DNA of 63,689 nucleotides from Bacillota bacterium (GCA_023436065.1 JAEZKU010000033.1:1-63689); one strand, 5' to 3'; counted from the first letter of the stretch, positions 34,196-44,538 are shown. The notes: generated by a model not told the origin, from the sequence alone. Numbers and translations are program-made.

Positions 34196-34801
34196 TCAGC
34201 CCTTTGTCTGAAGCACATATGGCTCGCTATGTCCGGGATAGACGGTTTGAATGTGGTGTTGCCTGATCACATCCCAGCTGTCTTCAATCACAATATCATC
34301 AAATGCTTCCGCCAGATGAGGTGCAGGAAGGTCACCAACGAAAGCACAGCAATCATTGATCACCAGGCTGATGCTGTCATCGCTATGGGCCGGAGTTGAG
34401 AGCAGTACGCCATCGATACCGATGGATTTCAGGAATTCCTTGCTTTCCTCCTCAGTTACCACAATATTATTGGTAGGGGTGATATCCCTGTAGTTCGCCT
34501 TCGGGTTCTTCTTAAAAAAGAGATTCAGCTTGTTGATATAAGGAACCTGATATTCATGCATGATCAGATTGATTCCCAGATCCTTCAATACCTGAACTAG
34601 CCCCGCATGATCGGGGTGGAGATGGGTCACAACCAGATAGTTTATTTCATTTACAGAGATATTGTTCTGATTTAATTGTTGGAGAAGCTGTGCAAAGGTA
34701 TCCGGCCATCCGGTATCAACCATAAGCCATCCTTCCTGTATGGGAACCAGATAGCAGTTGATGGATTTATGTGTAATTGTAATGATATTCAATTGTTTCA
34801 C
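34196..34801 (-). CDS. MBL-fold metallo-hydrolase
   Basis: The 201-residue protein has the metallo-beta-lactamase fold. The di-metal motif HLHPDHAG is near residue 60, with further His/Asp at TPAHSDDSISL and PGHSEPY near the end. Substrates in this family range from thioesters to RNA and lactones, and none can be chosen here. It is the second gene of a two-gene unit after the small protein at 34811-35014 (9-bp gap). It converges with eno. Confidence 0.85.
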   Translation of the reverse strand: MKQLNIITITHKSINCYLVPIQEGWLMVDTGWPDTFAQLLQQLNQNNISVNEINYLVVTHLHPDHAGLVQVLKDLGINLIMHEYQVPYINKLNLFFKKNPKANYRDITPTNNIVVTEEESKEFLKSIGIDGVLLSTPAHSDDSISLVINDCCAFVGDLPAPHLAEAFDDIVIEDSWDVIRQHHIQTVYPGHSEPYVLQTKG

Positions 34802-34810
34802 CTCAGTATA

Positions 34811-35014
34811 TTAATTGTGCTTTATCTCAACGGACTCAATGATATTACATCGGTAACCCTTTATAATATTCCCGGTCTCGTACTTAAATACCCGCTCGAC
34901 ATTCAAATCAGGATCCCAGATATATGGCATATTGTCATACATGGACCAGCGATCCAAGGAAGAAGTGTCGTAGGGCTTCATATGGGTGGTCATAACAGCA
35001 TTATTTGTTTCCAT
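34811..35014 (-). CDS. Small hypothetical protein next to the MBL gene
   Basis: The 67-residue protein matches no family I know. It is probably cytoplasmic, with a Trp- and Tyr-rich middle (LDRWSMYDNMPYIWDPD). A GAGGTG site lies before the ATG, and the 9-bp gap to the MBL gene supports co-transcription. It could be a small partner or a shadow; the ribosome binding site favours a real gene. Confidence 0.5.
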   Translation of the reverse strand: METNNAVMTTHMKPYDTSSLDRWSMYDNMPYIWDPDLNVERVFKYETGNIIKGYRCNIIESVEIKHN

Positions 35015-35114
35015 GCCAGCACCTCACTAAGAATTTGTCCTTAATCAACTATATAACGAAACAAGGTATAATTCAAGCAAATTACATGTCGGAAACTATG
35101 AATTTTGTACTATC

Positions 35115-37814
35115 TTATTCGACCTTTTTATGCCTACCGGTCAGGAGCTTCTGTAGTTCAATGATCAAAATCGGAGATATGGCAAGGAGCAGGGTGATCG
35201 CCCATTGCCTTAGATTCAAAGGTACGACCTGGAAAATTTCTGCAAGGGCAGGAACCATGATTACAACCATCTGTAATGAGGTACAGATCACAAAGGAGTA
35301 AACCAGCTTTCGATTACTGAAGAGTCCTATCGTAGCCAATGAATGCTCACTTCTCATATTGAAGGAATGGAACAGCTGGGATAGGCTTAGAACCGCAAAG
35401 GACATGGTTCGCCCAACCCAGGGGATATAGGTCTTGGGAATACTGCTGCCCTGCAGGGATTGCTGCAGAGCCGGTGTATCATAATAATGAAAACCGATCA
35501 GAAATGCAAGGAGTGCAAGGGAGCCTATCATAAAACCCTCCAAAACGATCCGGAGTGCGAGACCATTTGCAAACATTCCTTGAGACGGAGGAATCGGTTT
35601 CTTCTTCATGATATCCTTATCAACGGGTTCGACTCCGAGGGCAATCGCCGGCAATGAATCCGTGATTAAATTCACCCATAGCAGCTGAACTGCAACGAGC
35701 GGCGTCGGTAGACCCAGCAGGAGGGAAGTAAATATAGTCAGTATTTCACCGATATTACTGGACAGAAGGAAATGCACCGCTTTCTTAATATTATCATAAA
35801 TACCCCGTCCCTCCCGGACAGCGGATACGATGGTGGCAAAATTATCGTCCGTCAAGATCATATCAGCTGCATTCTTGGCAACATCAGTGCCTGTAATTCC
35901 CATAGCACAGCCAATATCTGCGGTCTTTAATGCGGGTGCGTCGTTAACGCCGTCTCCGGTCATGGCCACGACCTCACCTCTTGCCTGGAAGGCCTTCACA
36001 ATTCTTACTTTATGCTCGGGGGAAACCCGTGCGAAAACACTGTAACGGTAGATATTTTGTTCGAGCTGCTCATCACTCATCTGAGTCAGGGAATCCCCTG
36101 TCACAGCCTCTTCCCCTTCTGTCAGTATTCCGAGGTCTTCAGCGATTGCTTTTGCCGTCAGAACATGGTCGCCTGTGATCATGACAGGTTTGATTCCTGC
36201 CTGGCGACACATAGCAACGGCATCCTTCACCTCTTCCCTGGGAGGATCAATCATTCCAATCAGACCAATGAAGGTTAGTCCTTGCTCAAGCTTCTCTTCC
36301 TTACGAAAGCTATCGGGAAAATTTCGATAAGCGACTGCGATCACGCGAAGTGCCTTTTCCGTCATGGAATTATTCAGTTTGTTCAGCTGTTTCCTGTCTT
36401 TGCCCGTAATAGGATGTTGTTTACCATCCAAATAATAATGTGTACAACGTTCCAGCATGAAATCAAAGGCACCCTTTGTAATGCTGCGGTAACCCTGAGC
36501 TTCGGAGCAGTGAACGGTCGACATTAGTTTACGTGCAGAATCAAAAGGTATTTCATAGACGCGGGGATATTCCTCATCCAGTTTGTTCTTGTTCAGACCG
36601 GCATGATAGGCGGCCAGAACCAGAGCTTTTTCTGTCGGTTCTCCGGTCAGTATCAGGGTATTCCGATCCAAATTCATCATGGTATCATTACAGAGTGCTG
36701 CATGGGATAGCAGAAAAGTCCCAAAGCCTGAATTAGGTTTCTCGCGTCCTGTGATTGAGCATAATTCTGTTACGGTCATAACATTCTGTGTCAGTGTGCC
36801 GGTCTTATCGGAGCATATGACGGTCGCACTGCCCAGTGTCTCGACTGCAGGCAGCTTACGGATGACAGCATTTTTTCTTGCCATCCTCTGAACACCGAGA
36901 GAGAGCATGATGGTAACAATTGCCGGAAGTCCTTCCGGAATAGCCGCAACCGCAAGGCTGACAGAGGTCATGAACATATCAAACACAGGTAATTTTTTTA
37001 AGATTCCCAGTACAAAGATGAAGGCGCAGATACTTAATGCGGCAATACCGAGGACCTTGCCTGTCTTAGCCAGACGTTTCTGGAGTGGGGTCATCGGTGT
37101 TTCGTCCTGCATGATCAGCTTCGCAATATGACCTACCTGGGTGTTCATGCCGGTGGAGGTCACGACCGCCATTCCCCTGCCGTAGGTTATAGTGCTGGTG
37201 GCAAGAACCATGTTCAGTCTGTCACCGAGGTTGGTTTCAGGGCTCAGCACAATATCAGCATTTTTCTCGACAGCATTGCTTTCACCGGTAAGAGAGGCTT
37301 CTTCAGCTTTCAGATTCACTGCCGTGATTAAGCGGGCATCTGCCGGAACAAAGCAACCCGTCTCCAGAATCAAGATATCGCCGGGAACAAGGTCTGACGA
37401 ATCAATCGTGCTGAGGGTACCATCCCTGATCACATGGGCAGTGGGAGCAGACATTTTCTTCAAAGCTTCCAGAGCCTTTTCAGCACGGGATTCCTGAAGC
37501 AGGCCAAGGGAAGCATTGATCATGATAATACATAATATGATAACCGGATCCAGAAAATCGGGGTCCCCATCCAGATAGGACACGATAAAGGAAACGGCAG
37601 CAGCTAAGATCAGTATGATAATCATGAAATCAGCAAACTGTCCCAGGAAACGGAGCAGAATGTTTTTCTTCTTAGTAGCCTCCAAGATATTGTAGCCATA
37701 GGTCTGCTGTCTTTGCTTGACATCCTTGGAGGATAAACCCTGATTATGTGTTACTCCAAGTCGCTCCAGGGTCTCTTTGATGGATAAACTATGCCACTGC
37801 ATTGTGGTATTCAC
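35115..37814 (-). CDS. Cation-transporting P-type ATPase (P2 type, probably Ca2+)
   Basis: ATP-driven membrane pump of 899 residues. In order: N-terminal cation-ATPase domain, TM1-2, actuator with LTGES (near 182), TM3-4 with the PEGL motif (AAIPEGLPAI near 300), the phosphorylation motif CSDKTGTLTQ near 340, the hinge TGDGVNDAPALK near 625 and a C-terminal set of TM segments. The PEGLP motif and length fit Ca2+ or Mn2+ P2-type pumps. The ion is inference. It is monocistronic. Confidence 0.93.
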   Translation of the reverse strand: MNTTMQWHSLSIKETLERLGVTHNQGLSSKDVKQRQQTYGYNILEATKKKNILLRFLGQFADFMIIILILAAAVSFIVSYLDGDPDFLDPVIILCIIMINASLGLLQESRAEKALEALKKMSAPTAHVIRDGTLSTIDSSDLVPGDILILETGCFVPADARLITAVNLKAEEASLTGESNAVEKNADIVLSPETNLGDRLNMVLATSTITYGRGMAVVTSTGMNTQVGHIAKLIMQDETPMTPLQKRLAKTGKVLGIAALSICAFIFVLGILKKLPVFDMFMTSVSLAVAAIPEGLPAIVTIMLSLGVQRMARKNAVIRKLPAVETLGSATVICSDKTGTLTQNVMTVTELCSITGREKPNSGFGTFLLSHAALCNDTMMNLDRNTLILTGEPTEKALVLAAYHAGLNKNKLDEEYPRVYEIPFDSARKLMSTVHCSEAQGYRSITKGAFDFMLERCTHYYLDGKQHPITGKDRKQLNKLNNSMTEKALRVIAVAYRNFPDSFRKEEKLEQGLTFIGLIGMIDPPREEVKDAVAMCRQAGIKPVMITGDHVLTAKAIAEDLGILTEGEEAVTGDSLTQMSDEQLEQNIYRYSVFARVSPEHKVRIVKAFQARGEVVAMTGDGVNDAPALKTADIGCAMGITGTDVAKNAADMILTDDNFATIVSAVREGRGIYDNIKKAVHFLLSSNIGEILTIFTSLLLGLPTPLVAVQLLWVNLITDSLPAIALGVEPVDKDIMKKKPIPPSQGMFANGLALRIVLEGFMIGSLALLAFLIGFHYYDTPALQQSLQGSSIPKTYIPWVGRTMSFAVLSLSQLFHSFNMRSEHSLATIGLFSNRKLVYSFVICTSLQMVVIMVPALAEIFQVVPLNLRQWAITLLLAISPILIIELQKLLTGRHKKVE

Positions 37815-37976
37815 TCCCGATAAGCTAATCTTCCTTTAATTATATGAAACATGCATTGAAATATGATATACGAACGAAGGTTTGGGTGATATGACATCAT
37901 CAGGATGGAATAAAACATTTACTAATCCGGCATTTCGTGTATAATACAACAATAGACCAGAATAAGGAGAAGGAAT

Positions 37977-39335
37977 ATGGGAAAATCAATCACCAAGGAT
38001 ATGACAAGCGGGTCTCCTGCAAAAATAATTATAAAATTTGCCATACCTATGCTGATCGGAAATCTGTTTCAGCAATTATATAGTATCATTGACTCTGTCA
38101 TAGTAGGAAAATTTGTTGACAGTAATGCACTGGCAGCCGTTGGTGCTACCGGCTCTCTTGTTTTTATGATAATCGGAGTATGCTTTGGTTTATCGGCCGG
38201 TATTTCAATCGTCATATCACAATACTTTGGTGCCGGTGACTATGATAAGGTTAAAAAGAGCTTCGTGACTGCTACCTATATTGTGATAGGAGCAGCGATA
38301 CTCTTAGGTATCATCGGCTTCTTCTCCACCAGATTTCTGCTGGAGTTATTAAATACTCCTGATTTGATTATAGATCAGTCGGAAATCTTTATGAAAATCA
38401 CTTTCGCAGGGGTACTCGGTACAGCCTGCTATAACGGAATAGCAGCGGTTCTCAGAGCATTGGGGGATTCGGTCACACCACTCATATTTCTTGTGATTTC
38501 GTGTGTGATTAATATCCTGCTCGATTTGCTATTTGTTCTTGGATTTCACTGGGATGTACCGGGAGTAGCGTTAGCAACGGTAATATCTCAAATCATATCG
38601 GCCGTCGGCAGTATTATCTATACAATGACAAAGGTGAAGCTGTTAAGAATTCCGATCAAGGAATGGAAGCCCGATAGGGAGATATTTTCGAAAAGTCTTC
38701 GTCTTGGTATTCCCGTCGCATTACAGAATTTCATGATATCTGTCTCGATGATAGCTCTGCAAAGAGTCATTAATAACTATAGTGAAATAGTAATCGCAGC
38801 CAATACTGTCGTTACCAGAATAGAGCAGCTTGTCCTGCAACCCGGAATGAGCATCGGTGCAGCCCTATCCGCCTTCGCGGGTCAGAACATAGGTGCAGGA
38901 AGGATCGATCGTGCGAAAGCCGGCTTAAAATCCGCATCGGTGATCATTATTATCTTCAGTTTGATCATGCTTCCCGTGATGTATTTCGGGGGAGAATATA
39001 TCATGCTGCTATTTACAAAGAAGGAATTCATCGAGGTTGTCAATACCGGAGTCCGTGCAATTCACATTACCTGTTTCTTCTATAGCGCGGTTGGAATGAT
39101 ATTCGTTACCCGTAACTTCCTGAGTGGAGCGGGAGACATCAATGTCCCCATGGCTATGGGCTTTACAGAGGTAATTTGTAGAATAACCTTTGCCATACTG
39201 CTTACGATCTGGATTGGTTATACCGGAATATGGTGGGCGACAGGCCTGAACTGGGTCTTAACTGCTTTGGTAGGTATCTTTCGCGTATTATCGGGAAAAT
39301 GGGAGAATAAGTCCATTATCAGCCGTTCCCGGTAA
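37977..39335 (+). CDS. MATE family efflux transporter
   Basis: Membrane exporter of 452 residues with about 12 hydrophobic segments in two similar halves. It starts with the typical GSPAKIIIKFAIPMLIGNLF and QLYSIIDSVIVGKF. MATE proteins expel cationic drugs or metabolites using Na+ or H+. AAGGAGAAGG precedes ATG 37977. Its 3' end overlaps the convergent DedA gene by 17 bp (39319-39335). Confidence 0.94.
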   Translation: MGKSITKDMTSGSPAKIIIKFAIPMLIGNLFQQLYSIIDSVIVGKFVDSNALAAVGATGSLVFMIIGVCFGLSAGISIVISQYFGAGDYDKVKKSFVTATYIVIGAAILLGIIGFFSTRFLLELLNTPDLIIDQSEIFMKITFAGVLGTACYNGIAAVLRALGDSVTPLIFLVISCVINILLDLLFVLGFHWDVPGVALATVISQIISAVGSIIYTMTKVKLLRIPIKEWKPDREIFSKSLRLGIPVALQNFMISVSMIALQRVINNYSEIVIAANTVVTRIEQLVLQPGMSIGAALSAFAGQNIGAGRIDRAKAGLKSASVIIIIFSLIMLPVMYFGGEYIMLLFTKKEFIEVVNTGVRAIHITCFFYSAVGMIFVTRNFLSGAGDINVPMAMGFTEVICRITFAILLTIWIGYTGIWWATGLNWVLTALVGIFRVLSGKWENKSIISRSR

Positions 39336-39936
39336 GTAGTTTCCTTTTCTTAATTCGTTGATAAATAAAATTAACAAGAAGTATGATAAAAAAAATGATT
39401 GCAACAGGACGCAGATTATGTTTATACTGTGAATAATAACCAGCAACCTTGTTATAATTTGATTGTAAAACATAACCAAAACCAATTAAAAGAGTATTCC
39501 AGACAGTGATGCCTAAAGCAGAGGCCGTAAAGTAGGTCACAGGATTAAGCTTGGAGGCTCCGGCCACGAGAGCAATATAGGTCCGGATTAATGGAATGAC
39601 TCTGCCGATACAGACTGCATAAGCTCCGTTTTCATTGAATTTGGCGGTAGCAGATGCGATTCCTCTGCCTGCCTTAGGAAATTTTCTTGTGATTGCAGTC
39701 AGGATCGCTCCTCCACCGAACCAACCAACCGTATAGCAAAGTCCGGTACCGATTAAGCCTGCAAGAATGCTAAGCAGAAGAATGACAAGAAAACTAATAT
39801 TCTGCATGGCGCTGACAGCACCGGCAAAGGGCAGCACAATCTCACTGGAGACAGGAAAGCAGGCATACTCAAGCAGGATAATAATAAATAATGCGGTAAG
39901 ACCGTATTCATTAATAAAGTTCGTGAACAGATTCAT
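39319..39936 (-). CDS. DedA family membrane protein
   Basis: The 205-residue membrane protein has the DedA/VTT pattern: FPVSSEIVLPFAGA near residue 30, GRVIPLIRTYIALVAG near 118 and several transmembrane segments. DedA proteins act in membrane homeostasis, in some cases as lipid carriers or flippases. ATG 39936 follows AGGAGA; the 24-codon longer frame has no site. Confidence 0.9.
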   Translation of the reverse strand: MNLFTNFINEYGLTALFIIILLEYACFPVSSEIVLPFAGAVSAMQNISFLVILLLSILAGLIGTGLCYTVGWFGGGAILTAITRKFPKAGRGIASATAKFNENGAYAVCIGRVIPLIRTYIALVAGASKLNPVTYFTASALGITVWNTLLIGFGYVLQSNYNKVAGYYSQYKHNLRPVAIIFFIILLVNFIYQRIKKRKLLTGNG

Positions 39937-40089
39937 GGGATCTCCTATAGTCCGGCTTTGAAACATATATATGCAGGACCGAAAAAAGACTTGATATAAA
40001 ACTTCCATCTATCCGAAAACGAGCAATTGTGTTAGAATTGTAATAAATATGAAATCATACGACTGCAATAATCTGGGGGGATCAAAGGT

Positions 40090-40701
40090 ATGAAGTTAGT
40101 GGCAAAATATTCTAGAAAGGATCTTTATAGTATACCGAATATTTTATGCTATATAAGGTTTTTGTTAATTCCGGTATTTGTAATCTCATATATCAGGGCA
40201 AATGAACCGAAGGGATATATTCAGGCAGCCTCAATCGTATTTTTATCAGGACTGACTGATTTCCTGGATGGATTTATAGCACGAAGATGGAATATGGTTA
40301 CGGAGCTTGGTAAATTAATCGATCCTTTGGCTGATAAACTGACACAGGCTTCATTGATATTTGTACTTGTGGTTAAAATCAGATGGATGTTCCTGCTATT
40401 GATCTTATTCGTTATTATGCAGCTGTTTCTTTTGGTGGCAGGCCTTGTGATGCTGAAGAAGGGAACGAAGCTGAACGGAGCAAAGTGGTTCGGAAAGGTC
40501 TCAACCACGGTGTTCTATGCAACTATGCTTGGATTGGTAGCAGTACCTACCTTAAGTCAAAAAGTTACCAATGGCCTTCTGCTGGTGTGTGGGGCATTTC
40601 TTCTGCTTTCCTTCCTCATGTATATTAATGAATATGTAATCATGTATCATTCACTAAAAGTAAAGGCAGCAAAAGAAGCATCAGAAAGATATATAAAATA
40701 G
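40090..40701 (+). CDS. pgsA: CDP-alcohol phosphatidyltransferase (PgsA-like)
   Basis: Makes a phospholipid head-group bond; the closest role is phosphatidylglycerophosphate synthase. The 203-residue membrane protein carries the family signature as DGFIARRW...GKLIDPLADK (near residues 57-80), with the Asp residues that bind the metals. About five transmembrane segments follow. A GGGG site precedes ATG 40090. The specific alcohol is inferred from length and start (YSIPNILCYIRF). Confidence 0.85.
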   Translation: MKLVAKYSRKDLYSIPNILCYIRFLLIPVFVISYIRANEPKGYIQAASIVFLSGLTDFLDGFIARRWNMVTELGKLIDPLADKLTQASLIFVLVVKIRWMFLLLILFVIMQLFLLVAGLVMLKKGTKLNGAKWFGKVSTTVFYATMLGLVAVPTLSQKVTNGLLLVCGAFLLLSFLMYINEYVIMYHSLKVKAAKEASERYIK

Positions 40702-40710
40702 CAAATAAAA

Positions 40711-40827
40711 AGTGTCAAAAAGCACCGTAGGTGCTTTCCTGATACGACAGATTACTATGCAAGCTCGCTTGCAATAGTGATCTGTTGTATCTGGAAAGTG
40801 CGTAGCAGCTTTTGACACTTTATTTTT
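40711..40827 (+). repeat. Nested-hairpin repeat element, likely also pgsA terminator
   Basis: A 117-bp structured element. Outer arms AGTGTCAAAAAGC (40711-40723) and GCTTTTGACACTT (40808-40820) enclose a small hairpin AGCACC-GTA-GGTGCT (40721-40735) and a near-perfect 24-bp hairpin with a 2-nt loop (about 40741-40790). A T run follows (40822-40828). Its outer arms match the palindrome at 32312-32352, so the two belong to one repeat family. Confidence 0.75.
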
Positions 40828-40883
40828 TCCCTTTTTATAGATATACACTTACATAAATCTTCTTATCTTTTGCATAAACCTTC

Positions 40884-41879
40884 TTATCTTTTACACGGTC
40901 CCGTACTTTCTCTTTGAATGAACTTAGCCCGTAACAGTAGCTTGCTGATTGCCACGTTATGAATTAGACCATCCAATAAAAGGAAAGCACTCTTACCTAA
41001 GTCAGTGCGATCCTGACGGATCGTCGTCAGTGGGGGATGAAGGGAGGTGGCAATCGGTAAATCATCAAAACCTATGACACTGATATCCTCCGGTACCTTC
41101 AGCCCTTGTTTATGAAGCTCAGCGACTACACCGGAAGCGATCAGATCGCTGGCACACATAATTGCAGTTGCTCCGTTCCTTAAAAAGCCGGGGACATGAT
41201 CCTTAGCACAATCCGGTACATAATAGCCATATTCAATCAAATTCGCGTCCGCAACAAGACCGTGTTTCATCATACTGTTCACAAAGGATTGATGTCTCTG
41301 TTCCGACACCATGGAATTTTTTGAACCGTTCAAAAAGGCGATTCGTGTATGCCCTAGATTTTTCAGATGATCGACGGCAAGATCTATTCCTTCGTAATTA
41401 TCTGTCCCTACATATCCCACGTGGCTGTTGCGCTCGATATAATTATCCAGCAATACGGTTGGAACAGTGGTCTTATTCAGCTGACGTACCCAATCGTCAT
41501 GCAGGGTAAAACCGAGAAGGAAAGCTCCGCTATAACCATTCCTCAGCATATAGGTGTCGAACTTTTCCTCTGTCTGCATGCTTAGGTTGGTAGGAACAAC
41601 AGTGACATCCCAATGCCTTCTTGCAGCGGATAGTTTAAAGCCTACAACAATCTCATAGCCAAACTGCTCTATATTTTCATAATCCATGTTTTCAATAAAT
41701 ATACATACCTTACGGGTTTCGGTAGCTCTCATTTTTTTAGAAGCATAACCCATCTCTACTGCGGTATCTAATACCAGCTGCCGCATCTCTGCACTGATAT
41801 CACTGGCACCATTCAGCCCCTTTGATACGGTACTGACTGCAATTCCCAGTTTGTTCGCTATATCCTTAATAGTTGCCAT
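40884..41879 (-). CDS. LacI family transcriptional regulator
   Basis: DNA-binding repressor of 331 residues. The N-terminal helix-turn-helix reads IKDIANKLGIAVSTVSKGLNG, followed by the hinge helix and a periplasmic-binding-like sugar domain (YVGTDNYEGIDLAVDHL, VIGFDDLPIATSLHPPLTTI). It is divergent from glgP with a 322-bp gap, so control of glycogen use or an unlinked sugar system is likely. A LacI-type operator lies 76 bp upstream of its start. The effector sugar is unknown. Confidence 0.92.
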   Translation of the reverse strand: MATIKDIANKLGIAVSTVSKGLNGASDISAEMRQLVLDTAVEMGYASKKMRATETRKVCIFIENMDYENIEQFGYEIVVGFKLSAARRHWDVTVVPTNLSMQTEEKFDTYMLRNGYSGAFLLGFTLHDDWVRQLNKTTVPTVLLDNYIERNSHVGYVGTDNYEGIDLAVDHLKNLGHTRIAFLNGSKNSMVSEQRHQSFVNSMMKHGLVADANLIEYGYYVPDCAKDHVPGFLRNGATAIMCASDLIASGVVAELHKQGLKVPEDISVIGFDDLPIATSLHPPLTTIRQDRTDLGKSAFLLLDGLIHNVAISKLLLRAKFIQRESTGPCKR

Positions 41880-41954
41880 GGATTACCCTCCCAAGTACTT
41901 CATGCGTATTATGCTGATTGATTAGCTTTATTATAGATTTAATCTGAAATTCTG

Positions 41955-41966
41955 TCAAACGGTTGA
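41955..41966. promoter_or_regulatory. LacI-type operator candidate
   Basis: TCAAACGGTTGA has a central CG and arms TCAA / TTGA, like LacI-family operators. It lies between the divergent lacI-type and glgP genes. This supports autoregulation but is only a pattern match. Confidence 0.4.
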
Positions 41967-42201
41967 TGTATATTTATGCCGGTCCTATTGGATTTCATAT
42001 GATGAACGTATGGAGGAAGAACGCATATTCATATAGTATACTCTGTAACGAGATAGGGAATTGATATCTATTGACAAAGATTATAAAAAATGCTACTCTT
42101 ATTATATAATTTCGAAAATTTCCGAAAATATCTTTCAAATTAAGAAGCATTTCAGCATATTTTATAGCCATGCTTCAGGGTATCACTGATAGGAGGAAAC
42201 T

Positions 42202-44538
42202 ATGGAAAGTAATTTTAAATCAAATGTTACTACGATACTTGAGCTTGATTATGGTAAGACGATGAAGGATGCAACTACCATCGAGCTATATCACGCGGTA
42301 TCAAAAGCAGCGATGAGAAGTCTGCCAAAGGATTGGAGCCTGGAAGCTGAGCAAAAGAAGATATGTTACCTTTCCGCTGAGTTTCTGATCGGTCGTCTGG
42401 TATATAATAATCTTTATAATATGGGCTTATTCGGCCAATTTGCAGAGCTGATGAGTGAGAACAATCTGGATATCCGCATGTTTGAGGATATTGAGGATGC
42501 GGCACTGGGTAATGGTGGACTGGGACGTCTGGCTGCCTGCTTTTTGGATTCCGGTGCTACACTTGGTTTGACCTTGAACGGCTATGGTATCCGATATAAA
42601 TACGGTTTGTTCAAACAATATTTTGAGAACGGCTTCCAAAAGGAAATTCCTGATGACTGGCAGCGTTTTGGAGATCCCTGGTCTGCACGCAGGGAGGAAG
42701 AACGGGTAAGGATAGACTATAAGAGACAGTCCGTCTATGCCGTACCATATGATACTCCGGTGATTGGCTTCGGCGACAGAAAAGTGAACACACTTCGCTT
42801 ATGGCAGGCTGAACCCTTGGAGAACTTTAATTTTGAGCTGTTCAATGAACAGAAGTATGATAAAGCGAACAGAAACAGAAATGAAGCAGAGGCAATCTCT
42901 AGTCTTCTTTATCCCAATGATAATACGGATGAAGGAAAGAAGCTCCGTCTTAAGCAAGAGTACTTCTTCTCCTCGGCAACACTCCAGGATGTCATCGGGA
43001 AATACAAGAAAAAATATGGTAATGATTTCAGCCGTTTTTCTACAGAATATGCAATTCAGCTCAATGACACCCATCCGGTTGTTGCTATCCCGGAATTCAT
43101 CCGTCTCATGATGGAGAAGGAGAAGGTAAGCTTCGCAAAGGCGCTCAGAATAGCGAAGGAGACATTTGCTTATACCAATCATACCGTTATGAGCGAAGCA
43201 CTTGAGAAATGGAATGTTGATTTATTTAAGGCTGTGCTTCCCCAGGTTTATAAATACATCATCATGATACAGAAGGCGATGCTGAAGGAGCTGGTTACTT
43301 TTGGTAAGGATACAGCAGAATCACAAAGACCTTATCTGATTATTGACGGCAACACGATTCATATGGCACGCCTTGCTATTTATGCAAGCCATTCAACCAA
43401 TGGTGTGGCTAAGCTTCATACGGAAATTCTGAAGAAGGATGCTTTAAAGGAATGGTATGAGCTTTATCCGGAACGCTTTAATAATAAGACAAACGGTATC
43501 ACGCAGCGCAGATGGCTGGCATTGGCCAATATGGAGCTGGCAGGCTTTATCTCGGATAAGATAGGCGGCTCCTGGATCACTGACTTAAATAAGCTTAAGG
43601 AACTGGAAAGATACGCTGATGACAAGGCTGTTATCAAAGAATTTGGCGATATCAAGCGTATTAAGAAAAGACAGCTTGCAGAGTATATTTATAAACAGGA
43701 AAAGATAACGGTTAATCCTGATTTTATCTTTGATATTCAGGTAAAGCGTCTGCATGAATATAAACGTCAGCTTTTGAATGCCTTTTCCATACTGGATATA
43801 TATTTCGGCCTCAAGGACGGAAGAATTACAGAATTTAATCCGACCTGCTTTATCTTCGGTGCCAAAGCTGCGCCGGGATATTACAGAGCAAAGGGTATCA
43901 TTAAATTCATTAATGAGATAGCGAAACTGATCGACGGGGATGAGACCGTCAAAGATAAACTACAGATAGTATTTGTATCGAATTACAATGTATCCTATGC
44001 TGAAAAGCTGACCCCGGCAGCTGATGTCTCCGAGCAGATTTCAACTGCGGGAACGGAAGCTTCCGGTACCGGTAATATGAAGTTTATGCTGAACGGAGCA
44101 GTCACCTTAGGAACCTATGACGGAGCTAACGTTGAAATCGTTGAGCAGGCAGGCGAAGAGAATAATTATATCTTCGGAGCCAGAGTAGAGGATATCGAAA
44201 GAATCAAGGATTCCTATCAGCCTAAGGCATATTACGAGGAGAATCCGAGAATTAAGAGGGTTATGGACACATTAGTGGACGGAACCTTCAGTGATGACGG
44301 GACAGGAATGTTCGCAGAACTGTATAACTCCATTCTATATGGAGCTCATTGGCACAAGCCGGACCATTATTACCTGCTGCTCGATTTTCTGCCTTATTGT
44401 GAGGAGAAACTCAGGGTGAACAGAGAGTACTCTGATACCTACGCGTTCCGAAAAAAATGCTTTATCAATACTGCGAATGCAGGACAGTTCTCAAGCGATA
44501 GGACGATTAAGGATTATGCAGAGGATATCTGGAAATAG
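42202..44538 (+). CDS. glgP: Glycogen/alpha-glucan phosphorylase
   Basis: Releases glucose 1-phosphate from glycogen or maltodextrins with a pyridoxal-phosphate cofactor. The 778-residue length is slightly short of the E. coli enzyme. Landmarks: LEDAALGNGGLGRLAACFLDS (read in parts, near 95), LNDTHP near 290, KRLHEYKRQ near 517 and the PLP-lysine motif EASGTGNMKFMLNGA near 622. AGGAGGAAA precedes ATG 42202. It is divergent from a LacI regulator that may control it. Confidence 0.95.
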   Translation: MESNFKSNVTTILELDYGKTMKDATTIELYHAVSKAAMRSLPKDWSLEAEQKKICYLSAEFLIGRLVYNNLYNMGLFGQFAELMSENNLDIRMFEDIEDAALGNGGLGRLAACFLDSGATLGLTLNGYGIRYKYGLFKQYFENGFQKEIPDDWQRFGDPWSARREEERVRIDYKRQSVYAVPYDTPVIGFGDRKVNTLRLWQAEPLENFNFELFNEQKYDKANRNRNEAEAISSLLYPNDNTDEGKKLRLKQEYFFSSATLQDVIGKYKKKYGNDFSRFSTEYAIQLNDTHPVVAIPEFIRLMMEKEKVSFAKALRIAKETFAYTNHTVMSEALEKWNVDLFKAVLPQVYKYIIMIQKAMLKELVTFGKDTAESQRPYLIIDGNTIHMARLAIYASHSTNGVAKLHTEILKKDALKEWYELYPERFNNKTNGITQRRWLALANMELAGFISDKIGGSWITDLNKLKELERYADDKAVIKEFGDIKRIKKRQLAEYIYKQEKITVNPDFIFDIQVKRLHEYKRQLLNAFSILDIYFGLKDGRITEFNPTCFIFGAKAAPGYYRAKGIIKFINEIAKLIDGDETVKDKLQIVFVSNYNVSYAEKLTPAADVSEQISTAGTEASGTGNMKFMLNGAVTLGTYDGANVEIVEQAGEENNYIFGARVEDIERIKDSYQPKAYYEENPRIKRVMDTLVDGTFSDDGTGMFAELYNSILYGAHWHKPDHYYLLLDFLPYCEEKLRVNREYSDTYAFRKKCFINTANAGQFSSDRTIKDYAEDIWK

